From contig NZ_CP034449.1 in assembly GCF_003952425.1 (NCBI RefSeq), forward strand, positions 4,700,001 to 4,764,000: a DNA stretch of 64,000 nt, given 5' to 3'. This document shows positions 26,760 to 36,114 of this stretch, one piece after another. The notes beneath the pieces are model-generated. The model saw only the letters and a program-made list of their open reading frames with translations. It made no database searches and was not told the DNA's origin. Origin of the DNA: Mesorhizobium sp. M2A.F.Ca.ET.046.03.2.1 (GTDB lineage: Bacteria > Pseudomonadota > Alphaproteobacteria > Rhizobiales > Rhizobiaceae). A program made the translations under genes and the position numbers. The stretch's first letter is position 1; every line of letters starts with the position of its first letter.

Positions 26760-27727
26760 TGGCACCGCTGGAGACACCGCTGCCCCGGTCGCGAGGCATG
26801 TCCGTCGCCTCGGTTTTCGAGCGCTATGGATTGATCGTCTTCCTCCTCGCGCTGCTGCTGGTCGCGGCAGCGCTCTCGCCCACTTTCCTGCAGCCGGCCA
26901 ACCTGGTTAACGTGCTCACCATCGCGGCCCCGCTCGGCATGGTGGTGGTCGGTCAGACCTTCGTCATCCTGGTGCGCGGACTTGACCTGTCGGTGGCCTC
27001 GCTGATGGCGACGGTGGCCGTGCTTGCAACCGCCTTCAAGGCGACGACCAATGACGCGATCCCTCTGATCTTCGTGGCGGCGATCGCCTTCTCCGCCGTC
27101 GTCGGCCTCGTCAACGGCTGGCTGATCGCCAAGCGCAACGTCAGTCCGTTCCTTGCCACGCTCGCCATGATGATCATCCTGCAGGGCGTCCGCTTTGCCT
27201 ATACGGGCGGCGCCCCGATCAGCACCCTGCCGCCGGGCATGGGCTTTCTTGCGTCGGGCCGCATCCTCGGCATCCCGGTCAACCTGATCACCCTGGCGCT
27301 GCTGGCGATCGTTTTCGGCATCGTGCTTCATCGCTCGCGTCTCGGGCGCGAGATATTCATGGTGGGCAGCAATCGCAAGGCGGCGTTCCTCAATGGTGTC
27401 GCGCCCGATCGCGTCATCATCTTCTGCTATGTCATCTGCTCGGTCTGCGCAGGCATAGGAGGCCTGTTCCTGCTCGGCTATGTCGGGACGGTTTCCAACT
27501 GGGTCGGCCAGGGTTACGAGCTGGATTCGATCGTCGCGGCGGTCATGGGCGGCGTGGCGCTGACGGGCGGACGCGGCAACATCTTTGCCGCGCTGCTTGG
27601 CGTCGCGGTGCTGGTCGTCATCAACAATCTGGTGCTTTTGCTGGGCTTTCCGATCGAGATGCAACTCATCATCAAGGGCATCATCATCATCGGCGCGGCC
27701 GCGTTTTACCGCACAAGGCTCGCATGA
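26759..27727 (+). CDS. Sugar ABC transporter permease, RbsC type (system 1, second)
   Basis: The ATG at 26759 overlaps the first permease's TGA by one base; the frame stays open upstream inside that gene but that part is not coding. The 322 residues include GLDLSVASLMATVAVLA near 76 and MGGVALTGGRGNIFAALLG near 263, the two BPD_transp_2 landmarks. Two different permeases suggest a heterodimeric channel, unlike the single RbsC of the ribose system. Confidence 0.9.
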   Translation: MAPLETPLPRSRGMSVASVFERYGLIVFLLALLLVAAALSPTFLQPANLVNVLTIAAPLGMVVVGQTFVILVRGLDLSVASLMATVAVLATAFKATTNDAIPLIFVAAIAFSAVVGLVNGWLIAKRNVSPFLATLAMMIILQGVRFAYTGGAPISTLPPGMGFLASGRILGIPVNLITLALLAIVFGIVLHRSRLGREIFMVGSNRKAAFLNGVAPDRVIIFCYVICSVCAGIGGLFLLGYVGTVSNWVGQGYELDSIVAAVMGGVALTGGRGNIFAALLGVAVLVVINNLVLLLGFPIEMQLIIKGIIIIGAAAFYRTRLA

Positions 27728-27758
27728 GCCGGTCGCCAGCCATCGAGGGAGGTAGCAA

Positions 27759-29432
27759 ATGAATGTCGAGAGCCTGAGCGAACGCGGCGCCCGAGCGCGG
27801 CGCGACGAGGAAGTGGATGTCGCCATCGTCGGCGCCGGGCCTTCCGGCTCGGTCGCGGCGCTCCATCTCGCCCGGGCCGGTCTTTCGGTGGTCGTACTGG
27901 AGCAGGGCGAGTGGCCCGAATATAACGACTACACCGGGGCGCGGCCGGAGCACGAGCTGGTCAGCACCAAGCTCTGGCACCCCAACCCCAATGTGCGCGA
28001 CAACCCGAACGACTATCCGGTCGACACCTCGACCACGGACATCAATCCGCTGATGTTTGCCGGCGTCGGCGGCAGTGCCACTCTCTACGGTGCGCAATGG
28101 ATGCATTTCCTACCCTCGGATTTCCGCGTCCGCTCGCTCGACGGGGTGGCCGAAGACTGGCCTTTCTCTCATGAGGATCTGCTGCCCTACCAGCTCGAGA
28201 TCGAGCGCGAGGTCGGCGTGTCTGGCCTTGCCGGCGACCCGGCATTTCCGCCACGGGGACCATATCCTTTCCCGGCGCTGCCGATAGGCTCCGTCGGTCT
28301 GCGCGGCGCGCTCGGCATGGAGCGCATGGGCTGGCACTGGTGGCCGGGCAGTAATGCGATACCGTCCGAAAAATTCGGCGAGTTGAACGCCTGCGTGCGG
28401 CGCGGCACCTGTCTCACCGGTTGCCCCGAAGGCGCGAAGTCGACCACCGACCGTTCGCACTGGCCGCTTGCGCTGAAGGCCGGCGCCCGGCTTGTCACGC
28501 GTGCCCGCGTCAAGGAGGTCGAGACCAACGAGCAGGGGCTCGCCACCGGCGTCGTCTATGTCGACGCCAATGGCCGCGACCGGCGCCAGCGCGCCAAGGT
28601 CGTCATCCTCTGCGCCAATGGCGTCGGCACGCCGCGGCTGCTGTTGATGTCGGGCGGAGCGAAACACCCGGACGGACTGGCCAACTCTTCGGGCATGGTC
28701 GGCAAGCGGCTGATGATGCATCCCTTCGCCAGCATCCTTGCCTCCTACGCGGATCCGTTGGACTCCTGGCGCGGCCCGTTCGGGCAGCAGGTCTATTCGC
28801 TCGAATTCTACGAGACCGACGAGCGGCGCGGCTTTGTGCGTGGATCGAAATGGAACTGCATGCCATCGGGCGGTCCGGTCGGCGTCTCGGGCGCTATCGG
28901 CTCCAAGGTCTATGTCGCCGAGGAAGGCCGCTTCCAGGATTTCTGGGGCGCCAACCTGCACGAGAATGTCGCCCGCCGCTTCGGTCATTCGCTGATCTGG
29001 GGCATTGTCGGCGAGGACCTGCCGGAAGAGGAGAACCAGGTGGTGCTGTCGAAGGATCTCGTCGACTCCGACGGCCTGCCGGCGCCGCAGATCATCTACA
29101 AGGTCAACGAGAACTCGAACCGCCTACTCCAGTTCAACATCGACCGCTGCCTGGAATCGGTGCGCGCCGCCGGCGCCATCGAGACGCTCGTTTCCACGCC
29201 GGTGCGCGAGTCCGGCTGGCACCTGATCGGCACGACCGTCATGGGCGACGACCCCAAGCGCTCGGTGGTTGACCAGTGGGGTGCCTGCCATGACGTGCCC
29301 AATCTCTACATCATGGACGCCTCGACCTTCCCGACCTCGGGGGCGACAAACCCGACTGCGACGATCATGGCGGTGGCGTTGCGCAACACACGTCGCATGA
29401 TTGCGAAACGTCGCAACCAGAAGGTCGCCTGA
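27759..29432 (+). CDS. GMC-family FAD oxidoreductase (gluconate-dehydrogenase-like large subunit)
   Basis: This protein has 557 residues. A Rossmann FAD motif VAIVGAGPSGSVAALHLA lies near residues 21-38, and a C-terminal GMC domain has HLIGTTVMGDDP near 487 and a NLYIMDASTFPTSGATNPTAT-type ending (FAD contact). A Cys-rich patch CVRRGTCLTGCPEGAK lies near 212. This pattern is known in gluconate-2-dehydrogenase-type flavoproteins. It probably oxidises an alcohol of the imported substrate. GAGGGAGGT precedes the ATG. The next gene resembles the small subunit of such dehydrogenases. Confidence 0.87.
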   Translation: MNVESLSERGARARRDEEVDVAIVGAGPSGSVAALHLARAGLSVVVLEQGEWPEYNDYTGARPEHELVSTKLWHPNPNVRDNPNDYPVDTSTTDINPLMFAGVGGSATLYGAQWMHFLPSDFRVRSLDGVAEDWPFSHEDLLPYQLEIEREVGVSGLAGDPAFPPRGPYPFPALPIGSVGLRGALGMERMGWHWWPGSNAIPSEKFGELNACVRRGTCLTGCPEGAKSTTDRSHWPLALKAGARLVTRARVKEVETNEQGLATGVVYVDANGRDRRQRAKVVILCANGVGTPRLLLMSGGAKHPDGLANSSGMVGKRLMMHPFASILASYADPLDSWRGPFGQQVYSLEFYETDERRGFVRGSKWNCMPSGGPVGVSGAIGSKVYVAEEGRFQDFWGANLHENVARRFGHSLIWGIVGEDLPEEENQVVLSKDLVDSDGLPAPQIIYKVNENSNRLLQFNIDRCLESVRAAGAIETLVSTPVRESGWHLIGTTVMGDDPKRSVVDQWGACHDVPNLYIMDASTFPTSGATNPTATIMAVALRNTRRMIAKRRNQKVA

Positions 29433-29433
29433 G

Positions 29434-29841
29434 ATGAGCAAAGACAAGACGTTCCTCGCTCTTGCGGACTTCCTCATCCCGGCCCACGGCACAATGCCGG
29501 CGTTCGGTTCCGTCTGCAGCTTCGCCGATGCCGAACAGGCGCTCGATTTTCGCGTCGATCTCAAGGAAGGATTTTATCGTGCGCTCGACGCCGATCCCTC
29601 ATTGAGCGCGGAAGCGCATCTCGAAAGGCTGAACAAGGAAGACGGCGCCGCCTTCTCTGCCGTCACGACGATCGCGATTTGCACTTACTACATGAACCCG
29701 CGCGTGCGCGAGCTGCTCGGCTATCCCGGCCAGGAAAGCGTGCAGTACGATTCCAAGGCCACCCAGATCTACCTCACCGACGGCTCGCTTGGCCACGTGC
29801 TGGCGCGCGGTCGCAAATACCGGCCGACACCCGGCCTCTGA
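29434..29841 (+). CDS. Gluconate 2-dehydrogenase subunit 3-like small protein
   Basis: This protein has 135 residues from the ATG at 29434, one base past the GMC stop. The early LALADFLIPAHGTMPAFGSV stretch and the helical remainder resemble subunit 3 (gamma) of membrane-bound gluconate dehydrogenases, which is the usual partner of a GMC flavoprotein. It is shorter than most family members and has no visible Tat leader. The assignment relies heavily on its position. Confidence 0.55.
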   Translation: MSKDKTFLALADFLIPAHGTMPAFGSVCSFADAEQALDFRVDLKEGFYRALDADPSLSAEAHLERLNKEDGAAFSAVTTIAICTYYMNPRVRELLGYPGQESVQYDSKATQIYLTDGSLGHVLARGRKYRPTPGL

Positions 29842-29869
29842 TCCGTCCTAAGCAGAAAGGAATAACCCG

Positions 29870-30247
29870 ATGGGTAAGGACATGTTCGACAAGGGCTTCG
29901 AAATCCGCAAGGCGGTGCTCGGAGCCGAGTTTGTGGAGAAGTCTTTCGCCAGCGCCGACGATTTCAACCGGCCGATGCAGGAGCTGGTGACCGAATATTG
30001 CTGGGGCGCCGTATGGGGCCGCGAGACGCTCGACCGCAAGACGCGCAGCATGCTGAACCTGGCGATGCTGGCTTCCCTCAACCGGCCGCACGAGTTGAAG
30101 ATGCACGTCAAGGGCGCGATCCGCAACGGCGTCACCAAGGACGAGATCCGCGAGGTGCTGCTGCAGGTCGCCATCTATGCCGGCGTGCCGGCCGGCGTCG
30201 ACGCCTTCCGCAACGCCCGCGAGGCCCTGCAGGAAATCGGGGCATGA
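29870..30247 (+). CDS. Carboxymuconolactone decarboxylase family protein
   Basis: This 125-residue all-helical protein has the CMD fold pattern: LNLAMLASLNRPHELKMHVKG near 56, then NGVTKDEIREVLLQVAIYAGVPAG. This resembles the PcaC type and lacks the CxxC of the AhpD type. Many relatives act outside the protocatechuate pathway, and no pca genes are nearby, so decarboxylation of a lactone-acid is only a possibility. It overlaps the aldehyde dehydrogenase start by ATGA. Confidence 0.85.
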   Translation: MGKDMFDKGFEIRKAVLGAEFVEKSFASADDFNRPMQELVTEYCWGAVWGRETLDRKTRSMLNLAMLASLNRPHELKMHVKGAIRNGVTKDEIREVLLQVAIYAGVPAGVDAFRNAREALQEIGA

Positions 30248-31743
30248 TCCAGCGTCCGCCGCTCGCCGAGGACAAGCTTGCCATGCTGATCGGCGGCCGT
30301 TGGGCCGCTGCGGCGTCGGGCGAGTATTTCGAGTCCTTCGATCCCTTCACCGGCAAGGCCTGGGCGCTTGTTCCGCGCGCCGGCGTTGCCGATGTCGATG
30401 CGGCCGTGGAGGCCGCGTCACAAGCCTTCCGGGGGGAATGGCGGTCGATGACGGCGAGCGCGCGCGGCCAGATCATGGCGCGCTTTGCCGACCTCGTCGC
30501 CGAGGAGGCGGAAAATCTCGCCGTTCTGGAGACGCGGGACAACGGCAAGCTCATCAACGAAATGCGGATGCAATGCAAATACATCCCGCAATGGTTCCGC
30601 TTCTTCGGCGGGCTGGCCGACAAGATCGAGGGACGCGTCATCCCGATCGATAAGCCCGGCGTTTTCAACTACACCAAGCTCGAGCCTCTGGGCGTCGTGG
30701 CGGCGATCACGCCGTGGAACTCGCCGCTGATGCTGGCGACCTGGAAGCTGGCGCCGGCGCTGGCCGCGGGCAATACCGTCGTATGGAAGCCTTCGGAATT
30801 CTCGTCGGTCTCGGCGCTCTTCTTCGGCAGGCTGTTCGAGAAGGCCGGCTTCCCGAAGGGAGTCGTCAACATCATCACCGGCTTCGGCCACGAGATCGGC
30901 GACCGCATGGTCACGCATCCCGGCGTGGCGAAGGTCGCCTTCACCGGCGGCGACGCCACCGGCCGGCGCGTCTACCAGGCCGCGGCCGGCGGGCTGAAGA
31001 AGGTGACGCTGGAGCTCGGCGGCAAGTCGGCGAACATCGTCTTCGCCGACGCCAAGCTGGAGGCCGCGATTCCCGGGTTGGTCTCGGGCATCTTCGCCGC
31101 GACCGGCCAGACCTGCATTGCCGGCTCGCGGGCGCTGGTGCAGCGCTCCGTCTACGATCAGGTGGCCGAAAAGCTGGTCGCGTTCGCGAAAACCGCCAGG
31201 ATCGGCGACCCGCTCGATCCCGATACCCAGGTCGGGCCAATCACGACGCTGCCGCAACACAAGAAGGTCCTCGACTATATCGGCATCGCCCGGGACGAGG
31301 GCGCCCAGCAGCTTCTCGGCGGCAAGGTGCCGGAGGACAAGGCGATCGCCGATGGCTGGTTCGTCGAGCCGACCATCTTCGGCAATGTCAGCCAGTCGAT
31401 GCGCATCGCCCAGGAAGAGGTGTTCGGCCCGGTCCTTTCGATCATTCCGTTCGAGGATGAGGACGAAGCCGTTGCCATCGCCAACGACAGCATCTATGGC
31501 CTCGCCGCCGGATTGTGGACGCAGGACATAGGCCGCGGCATCCGGCTGCCGGACCGGCTGGAAGCCGGCATCGTGTGGGTCAACATGTACCGCGCGACGA
31601 GCTATCTCTCGCCCTTTGGCGGCTACAAGCAGTCGGGCTTTGGCCGCGAGAACGGCCGCACCGCCATCTACGAATATCTCCAGGAAAAGAGCGTCTGGAT
31701 CGATGCCGGGAACTCCATTCCGGCCCCGTTCGTCCAGCGCTGA
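30244..31743 (+). CDS. NAD(P)-dependent aldehyde dehydrogenase
   Basis: This protein has 499 residues and the complete ALDH layout: ITPWNSPLM near 159, the glutamate in VTLELGGKSANI near 257, the catalytic cysteine in ATGQTCIAGSR near 291, and the FGPVLSIIPF segment near 395. It converts an aldehyde to the acid in the cytosol. In this operon it plausibly follows the GMC alcohol oxidation step. The start overlaps the previous stop by four bases. Confidence 0.93.
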   Translation: MIQRPPLAEDKLAMLIGGRWAAAASGEYFESFDPFTGKAWALVPRAGVADVDAAVEAASQAFRGEWRSMTASARGQIMARFADLVAEEAENLAVLETRDNGKLINEMRMQCKYIPQWFRFFGGLADKIEGRVIPIDKPGVFNYTKLEPLGVVAAITPWNSPLMLATWKLAPALAAGNTVVWKPSEFSSVSALFFGRLFEKAGFPKGVVNIITGFGHEIGDRMVTHPGVAKVAFTGGDATGRRVYQAAAGGLKKVTLELGGKSANIVFADAKLEAAIPGLVSGIFAATGQTCIAGSRALVQRSVYDQVAEKLVAFAKTARIGDPLDPDTQVGPITTLPQHKKVLDYIGIARDEGAQQLLGGKVPEDKAIADGWFVEPTIFGNVSQSMRIAQEEVFGPVLSIIPFEDEDEAVAIANDSIYGLAAGLWTQDIGRGIRLPDRLEAGIVWVNMYRATSYLSPFGGYKQSGFGRENGRTAIYEYLQEKSVWIDAGNSIPAPFVQR

Positions 31744-31823
31744 ATATTGGCGGGTCGCACGGTCCACCGTCCGGTCCGCCAATCCACACCATCGCCATTC
31801 GCCTGCCATAAGCGAGACAGCCG

Positions 31824-32738
31824 ATGTCCTGCTACGAGATCATCGATCCGCGCTTCGGCGACCTTATCGATCCGGTCGCCTTCCTAGAGACGCTGCACAC
31901 CGGCAACCGCTGGGCGGAAGGGCCGGTCTATTTCGCCGACCTGCGCACGTTGGTCTGGAGCGACATTCCCAACGACCGCATGCTGCGCTGGGACGAGGAG
32001 ACCGGCGCGGTTTCGCTGTTCCGCGGCAATGTCGCTAATCCGAACGGCAGCACCCGCGACCGCGAAGGCAGGCTTGTCACCTGCATGCAGGGCGAGCGCC
32101 GTGTCGTGCGTACCGAATGGGACGGCTCGATCACCGTGCTCGCGGACTCCTTCGAGGGAAGGCGGCTCAACTCGCCGAACGATGTGGTGGTCAAGTCGGA
32201 CGGCAGCATCTGGTTCACCGATCCCAACTACGGCATCATCTCCGATTATGTCGGGCGCCGGGCCGACCAGGAGCAGCCCGGTTGCCGCGTCTACCGCATC
32301 GATCCGCAATCCGGCCGCATCGCTGTCGTCGCCGATGATTTTTCGATGCCCAACGGCCTTGCCTTCTCGCCCGACGAGAAGACGCTCTACATCGCCGATT
32401 CCGGTTATCTGACCGACCGCAGCGCGCCGCACCACGTCAGGTCGTTTGACGTTGCCGGCGACAGGCTGGTAAATTCGCGTGTGTTCGCCGAAATATCGCC
32501 GGGCATTCCGGACGGGTTTCGGATTGATATCGCCGGCAACCTCTGGATCAGCGCTTGGGACGGCGTCCAGTGCCACACGCCGGCCGGTGAATTGATCGGC
32601 AAGATCCTGGTGCCGGAGATGGTGGCGAATGTGGCATTTGGCGGCGCGCGGCACAATCGGCTCTTCATCACGGCGACGACTTCGGTCTATGCCGTGTTCC
32701 TGAACGTGCGCGGCGTGAAATATCCGTTCCGCACGTAG
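31824..32738 (+). CDS. SMP-30/gluconolactonase/LRE-like protein
   Basis: This 304-residue six-bladed propeller has the metal-site features of the family: the early WAEGPVYF (Glu ligand) near 31, the NSPNDVVV Asn near 115, and GLAFSPDEKTLYIADS near 174 carrying the Asp. There is no signal peptide, so it should act in the cytosol, opening a sugar lactone. It ends the system 1 operon, which therefore links uptake, oxidation and lactone hydrolysis. Confidence 0.9.
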   Translation: MSCYEIIDPRFGDLIDPVAFLETLHTGNRWAEGPVYFADLRTLVWSDIPNDRMLRWDEETGAVSLFRGNVANPNGSTRDREGRLVTCMQGERRVVRTEWDGSITVLADSFEGRRLNSPNDVVVKSDGSIWFTDPNYGIISDYVGRRADQEQPGCRVYRIDPQSGRIAVVADDFSMPNGLAFSPDEKTLYIADSGYLTDRSAPHHVRSFDVAGDRLVNSRVFAEISPGIPDGFRIDIAGNLWISAWDGVQCHTPAGELIGKILVPEMVANVAFGGARHNRLFITATTSVYAVFLNVRGVKYPFRT

Positions 32739-32785
32739 AAAGGCTTCGGGCAGGCACCGCCCGGCGGCGGGTTGGGTGGTTTGAG

Positions 32786-33715
32786 TTGGACACGAAGCAG
32801 CTTCAGGTATTCATCGCCGTCGGCTCGGCGGGCAGCTTCTCGAAGGCCGCCCTCGACCTTAATGTCACCCAGCCGATGATCACGCGCCATATCCGCGGGC
32901 TCGAGGAAGAGCTCGGCGTCGAGTTGTTCCACCGCAACGGTCGCGGCGTGGTGCTGACCGAAGCCGGAGCGCTCCTGAAATCGCATGCCGACGAGATCGT
33001 CGAGCGCATGCGGCTCGCGCAGAACGCCGTATCCAATCTCAGGGCTTCGCCACGCGGCAGGTTGGTGCTCGGCGTTCCGCCCTCCGTCGGGACGGTGCTG
33101 ACGGTGCCGCTGGTCAAGAAGATCAAGAACGAGTTCCCGAACGTCGCCCTGCAGGTCATCGAAGGCTTCAGCGGCCACATCCTGGAGTGGCTGATCGCCG
33201 GCCGCATCGACGCTGCGGTGCTTTACAACTCGCCCAATCACCCTTCGGTGCTGACCGAGCCGCTCGCCGATGACGAGCTTTTCCTGATCGGCCCGGCGCT
33301 GCCAGAGCCTCTGCTGCCGCGCGGTCCGGTTGGCCTCGGCGTGCTAGCGGAACTGCCGATGATCCTGCCAAGCCGGCCGCATGGTCTGCGCCGGCTGATC
33401 GACAACATCGTCGCCGAACACGGCATCTATCCGCGCATCGAGATGGAATTGGAGGCGATGCCGTCGACGCTGCTGCTTGTCGAGGAGGGCGGCGGCTACA
33501 CGGTCCTGCCCTATGCGTCCGTGCACCTGCTTGCCGAAGCCGGCCGTATCGAGGTCTGGCCGTTCGACCCGCAGATCACCCGCAAGCTGATCCTCGCGAC
33601 CTCGTCGCAGAAACCGATGTCCTCGACATTCCGGCCGCTGTTCCGCGCCGTGCGCACGGAACTGAGGGACATCATCTCCACCCATGTCTGGAAGCCGCCG
33701 CAGCACAATCGCTGA
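32786..33715 (+). CDS. LysR family transcriptional regulator (copy A)
   Basis: This 309-residue regulator starts at TTG 32786. The HTH occupies about residues 1-60 (MDTKQLQVFIAVGSAGSFSK, then a recognition helix VTQPMITRHIRGLEEEL), followed by a LysR substrate-binding domain. It is a clear paralogue of the LysR at 61913: they share NGRGxVLTEAG and VIEGFSGHxLEWL. It is convergent with the MmgE/PrpD gene. The effector is probably a carboxylic acid of the pathway. Confidence 0.9.
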   Translation: MDTKQLQVFIAVGSAGSFSKAALDLNVTQPMITRHIRGLEEELGVELFHRNGRGVVLTEAGALLKSHADEIVERMRLAQNAVSNLRASPRGRLVLGVPPSVGTVLTVPLVKKIKNEFPNVALQVIEGFSGHILEWLIAGRIDAAVLYNSPNHPSVLTEPLADDELFLIGPALPEPLLPRGPVGLGVLAELPMILPSRPHGLRRLIDNIVAEHGIYPRIEMELEAMPSTLLLVEEGGGYTVLPYASVHLLAEAGRIEVWPFDPQITRKLILATSSQKPMSSTFRPLFRAVRTELRDIISTHVWKPPQHNR

Positions 33716-33738
33716 GGTCGGGCACGACGGCGTGCGGC

Positions 33739-35112
33739 CTATGCCTTCGGCCGGGCCAGCGGCATGATCGAACCGACGTCGCTGACGTCGCGAAGCGCGC
33801 ACAGGCTATCGGCAAGCGCGCCGGCATCGATCGCCGGGCTGCCGTACTCGGCGAGGGTGGCGAACTTATCGCGCAGCGCGGCGTCCGTCATCGGCCGTGC
33901 CGGACTGCCCGTGGCGGCCAGCTCGCGCACCTCGAAATGCGCCCCATCGCTGCAGCGGACGGAGACATAGGCCGCCTCGACCGGAATGGCTTCGTCCGTC
34001 TCGATCGGACGCACCGTGGCGCGCAATGCCTTCACGTCAGGATCGTTCACAGCCGCGTCGCTGAAATCGGCGGCGCCGGCCGTGCCGCGCAACAGAGCGA
34101 CGGCGACAGCATGCTGCGCGCTGACCTGCGCTTCCCTGCCCGTGGTGACATTGGGCCTGTCGGCGCGGGCCTTGAGCAGAGGGCAGCCGCGCACGGTGAT
34201 GTCGCTGACGAGATCGGCGGAGAAATCAGGTTTCCGATGCAGGTCAAGGCATGCGTCGATAACGGGGTTGAGCACCACGCCGCAGGGATATGGCTTGAAC
34301 ATGTTGCGCAGGTTTTCCCAGTCGCTGCCGAGTTCGCGCTCGATCAGCTCAGGCTTTGGCGCGTGGCACAACACCTTGAGGAAACCGCGCGGGCCTTCGA
34401 GGGGCATCGGCGGTCCTTCGACCCCGCCCTTCGCCATCAGCGCCGCGAGCAGGCCTCCGCGCGCGGCGGTGCCGACGCCCACGCTCTTCGCCATGAAGCC
34501 CAGTGTCTCGACGAGACCCGAAGCCTGGGCGGACGCATTGCCGAAGGCCCAGAGGATTTCCTCCTCGGTCAGATCGAGCAGCTTCGCCGCGGCTACCGCG
34601 GCGCCGAAGATTCCGCAGGTCGACGTGATGTGCCAGCCGCGATTGTAGTGGCCCGGCGAGATCGCGTTGCCGATCCGGCAGGTCACCTCCACGCCGAGAA
34701 CGAAGGCATGCAGAAGCTTGGTCCCGCTGACCGGCCGTAGTTCGGCGAGGGCAAGGACGACGGGGGCCACGGGCGCGGTCGGATGGATGATCGTGCCTTG
34801 ATGGGTGTCGTCGAAATCGAACACGTTCATTGACGCGGCGTTGAGAAAGGCAGCGGTCGGCGCATCCCGCTTCGCGCCATGACCGACAACGGTCGCCGCC
34901 GTCCCCGCCGAGAAGGGCGCGAGGCTCGCCGCAAGGCGCAGGATCGCCTGGTCGGACGAACCTCCAAGCGCGGTCCCGAAGCCGTTGAAGAGGGCGCGCA
35001 GCGCATGCTCGCACACCGGCTCCGGCACGTCGTTCCATTGCGAATTGCGCACGAACGCGGCAAGCCTGCGCGACAGGCCCGGAGCAATCGCCTGAGGGGA
35101 AGTGCCGCTCAT
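33739..35112 (-). CDS. MmgE/PrpD family protein (copy A)
   Basis: This protein has 457 residues from the ATG at 35112 (MSGTSPQAIAPG); an upstream extension of the frame overlaps the next gene and has no homology-like content. The all-helical N-terminal domain has FDFDDTHQGTIIHPTAPVAP near 103, the conserved MmgE/PrpD block, and the C-terminal lid has KPYPCGVVLNPVIDACLDL. The family includes 2-methylcitrate dehydratase, aconitate decarboxylase and an isomerase, so the exact reaction is open. It lies 20 bases after the dehydrogenase gene in the same operon. Confidence 0.88.
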   Translation of the reverse strand: MSGTSPQAIAPGLSRRLAAFVRNSQWNDVPEPVCEHALRALFNGFGTALGGSSDQAILRLAASLAPFSAGTAATVVGHGAKRDAPTAAFLNAASMNVFDFDDTHQGTIIHPTAPVAPVVLALAELRPVSGTKLLHAFVLGVEVTCRIGNAISPGHYNRGWHITSTCGIFGAAVAAAKLLDLTEEEILWAFGNASAQASGLVETLGFMAKSVGVGTAARGGLLAALMAKGGVEGPPMPLEGPRGFLKVLCHAPKPELIERELGSDWENLRNMFKPYPCGVVLNPVIDACLDLHRKPDFSADLVSDITVRGCPLLKARADRPNVTTGREAQVSAQHAVAVALLRGTAGAADFSDAAVNDPDVKALRATVRPIETDEAIPVEAAYVSVRCSDGAHFEVRELAATGSPARPMTDAALRDKFATLAEYGSPAIDAGALADSLCALRDVSDVGSIMPLARPKA

Positions 35113-35132
35113 CGGACTCGTTCCGGCCGGCG

Positions 35133-36041
35133 TCAGGCCTGGGCCTTCTTGCTGGCGACCGTCACGCCGGCCCAACCCTCGATCGGCTTGATGATTTCGG
35201 TCAGGTCCGCATCGGCGCCGAGGTCGCTCTTCGCCACGGTCAGCAACTGCCGCACCGCGCCGCCGACGATCATCGGCACGCCCAGCGCGTCGCTCTCCTC
35301 GAGACAAAGGCGAATGTCCTTGGCCGACAGCCCGATGGCGAAGCCGAAATCGAAGCCGCGGGTAAGGACGAATTTCGGGATCTTGGTCAATGTCGCGTTG
35401 GAACTGCCGCTGCCCGAATTGATGACCTCAAGCATGACGTCCGGATCGAGCCCGGCCTTGGTGCCGAGCACGAGCGCCTCGGAAGCGATCGACAAAGCCG
35501 TCACCGACATCAAATTGTTGATCACTTTGATCATCTGGCCCATGCCGGGCTCCAGGCCGACATGGACCGGCTTGCCTAGCGTTTCGAGCACCGGGCGGAT
35601 CGTTTCCATCGTCGCGTCGTCGCAGGCGGCCATCATCGCCAGCGTGCCCTTCTCGGCGCCGCCCACGCCGCCGCTCACCGGACAGTCGGCCAGCGAGATG
35701 CCGGCCGCCTTGAGGCCTTGCGCGACAAGGCGCTCCGTCCGCGGACCGGTGGTCGAGAGGTCGATGACGATGCTCGCGCCCTTGGCGGAGGTGAGCCCGT
35801 CTTGGCCAAGGCAGACGGCCTGCACGATCTCCGGCGTCGGCAGCGAAAGCAGGACCACGTCGCAGCGCTTCGCCAGCTCCGCGGGTGTCGCGGCCTTGCC
35901 GGCGCCCTGCGCGGCCAATGCCTCGACGGCGGCCGCATTGGTGTCATAGACGCTCACGCTATAGCCTGCCGCCATCAGGCGCTTCGCCATCGGCGTTCCC
36001 ATCCTGCCGGCGCCAGCCAGCCCGAGCTTGAGATCAGTCAT
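35133..36041 (-). CDS. NAD(P)-dependent beta-hydroxyacid dehydrogenase, 3-hydroxyisobutyrate dehydrogenase family (copy A)
   Basis: This protein has 302 residues from ATG 36041, which has GGAGA just upstream. The Rossmann motif GLAGAGRMGTPMAKRL lies at about 6-21, the substrate signature CPVSGGVGGAEKG near 118, and the catalytic lysine in QMIKVINNLMS near 170. It oxidises a beta-hydroxyacid or reduces the semialdehyde. The same pairing with MmgE/PrpD recurs at 59.4-61.7 kb. Confidence 0.9.
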   Translation of the reverse strand: MTDLKLGLAGAGRMGTPMAKRLMAAGYSVSVYDTNAAAVEALAAQGAGKAATPAELAKRCDVVLLSLPTPEIVQAVCLGQDGLTSAKGASIVIDLSTTGPRTERLVAQGLKAAGISLADCPVSGGVGGAEKGTLAMMAACDDATMETIRPVLETLGKPVHVGLEPGMGQMIKVINNLMSVTALSIASEALVLGTKAGLDPDVMLEVINSGSGSSNATLTKIPKFVLTRGFDFGFAIGLSAKDIRLCLEESDALGVPMIVGGAVRQLLTVAKSDLGADADLTEIIKPIEGWAGVTVASKKAQA

Positions 36042-36114
36042 TGTCGTCTCCATACGATTTTGCGACGAACGCCCCAAGGCTTTCGACCATCAGGGGCGCC
36101 GATCAAAAAGGCGC

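Noticed and set aside
29870..30247. Assignment as PcaC of the protocatechuate pathway
   Set aside because: No other pca gene is present and the CMD fold is used by many unrelated proteins.
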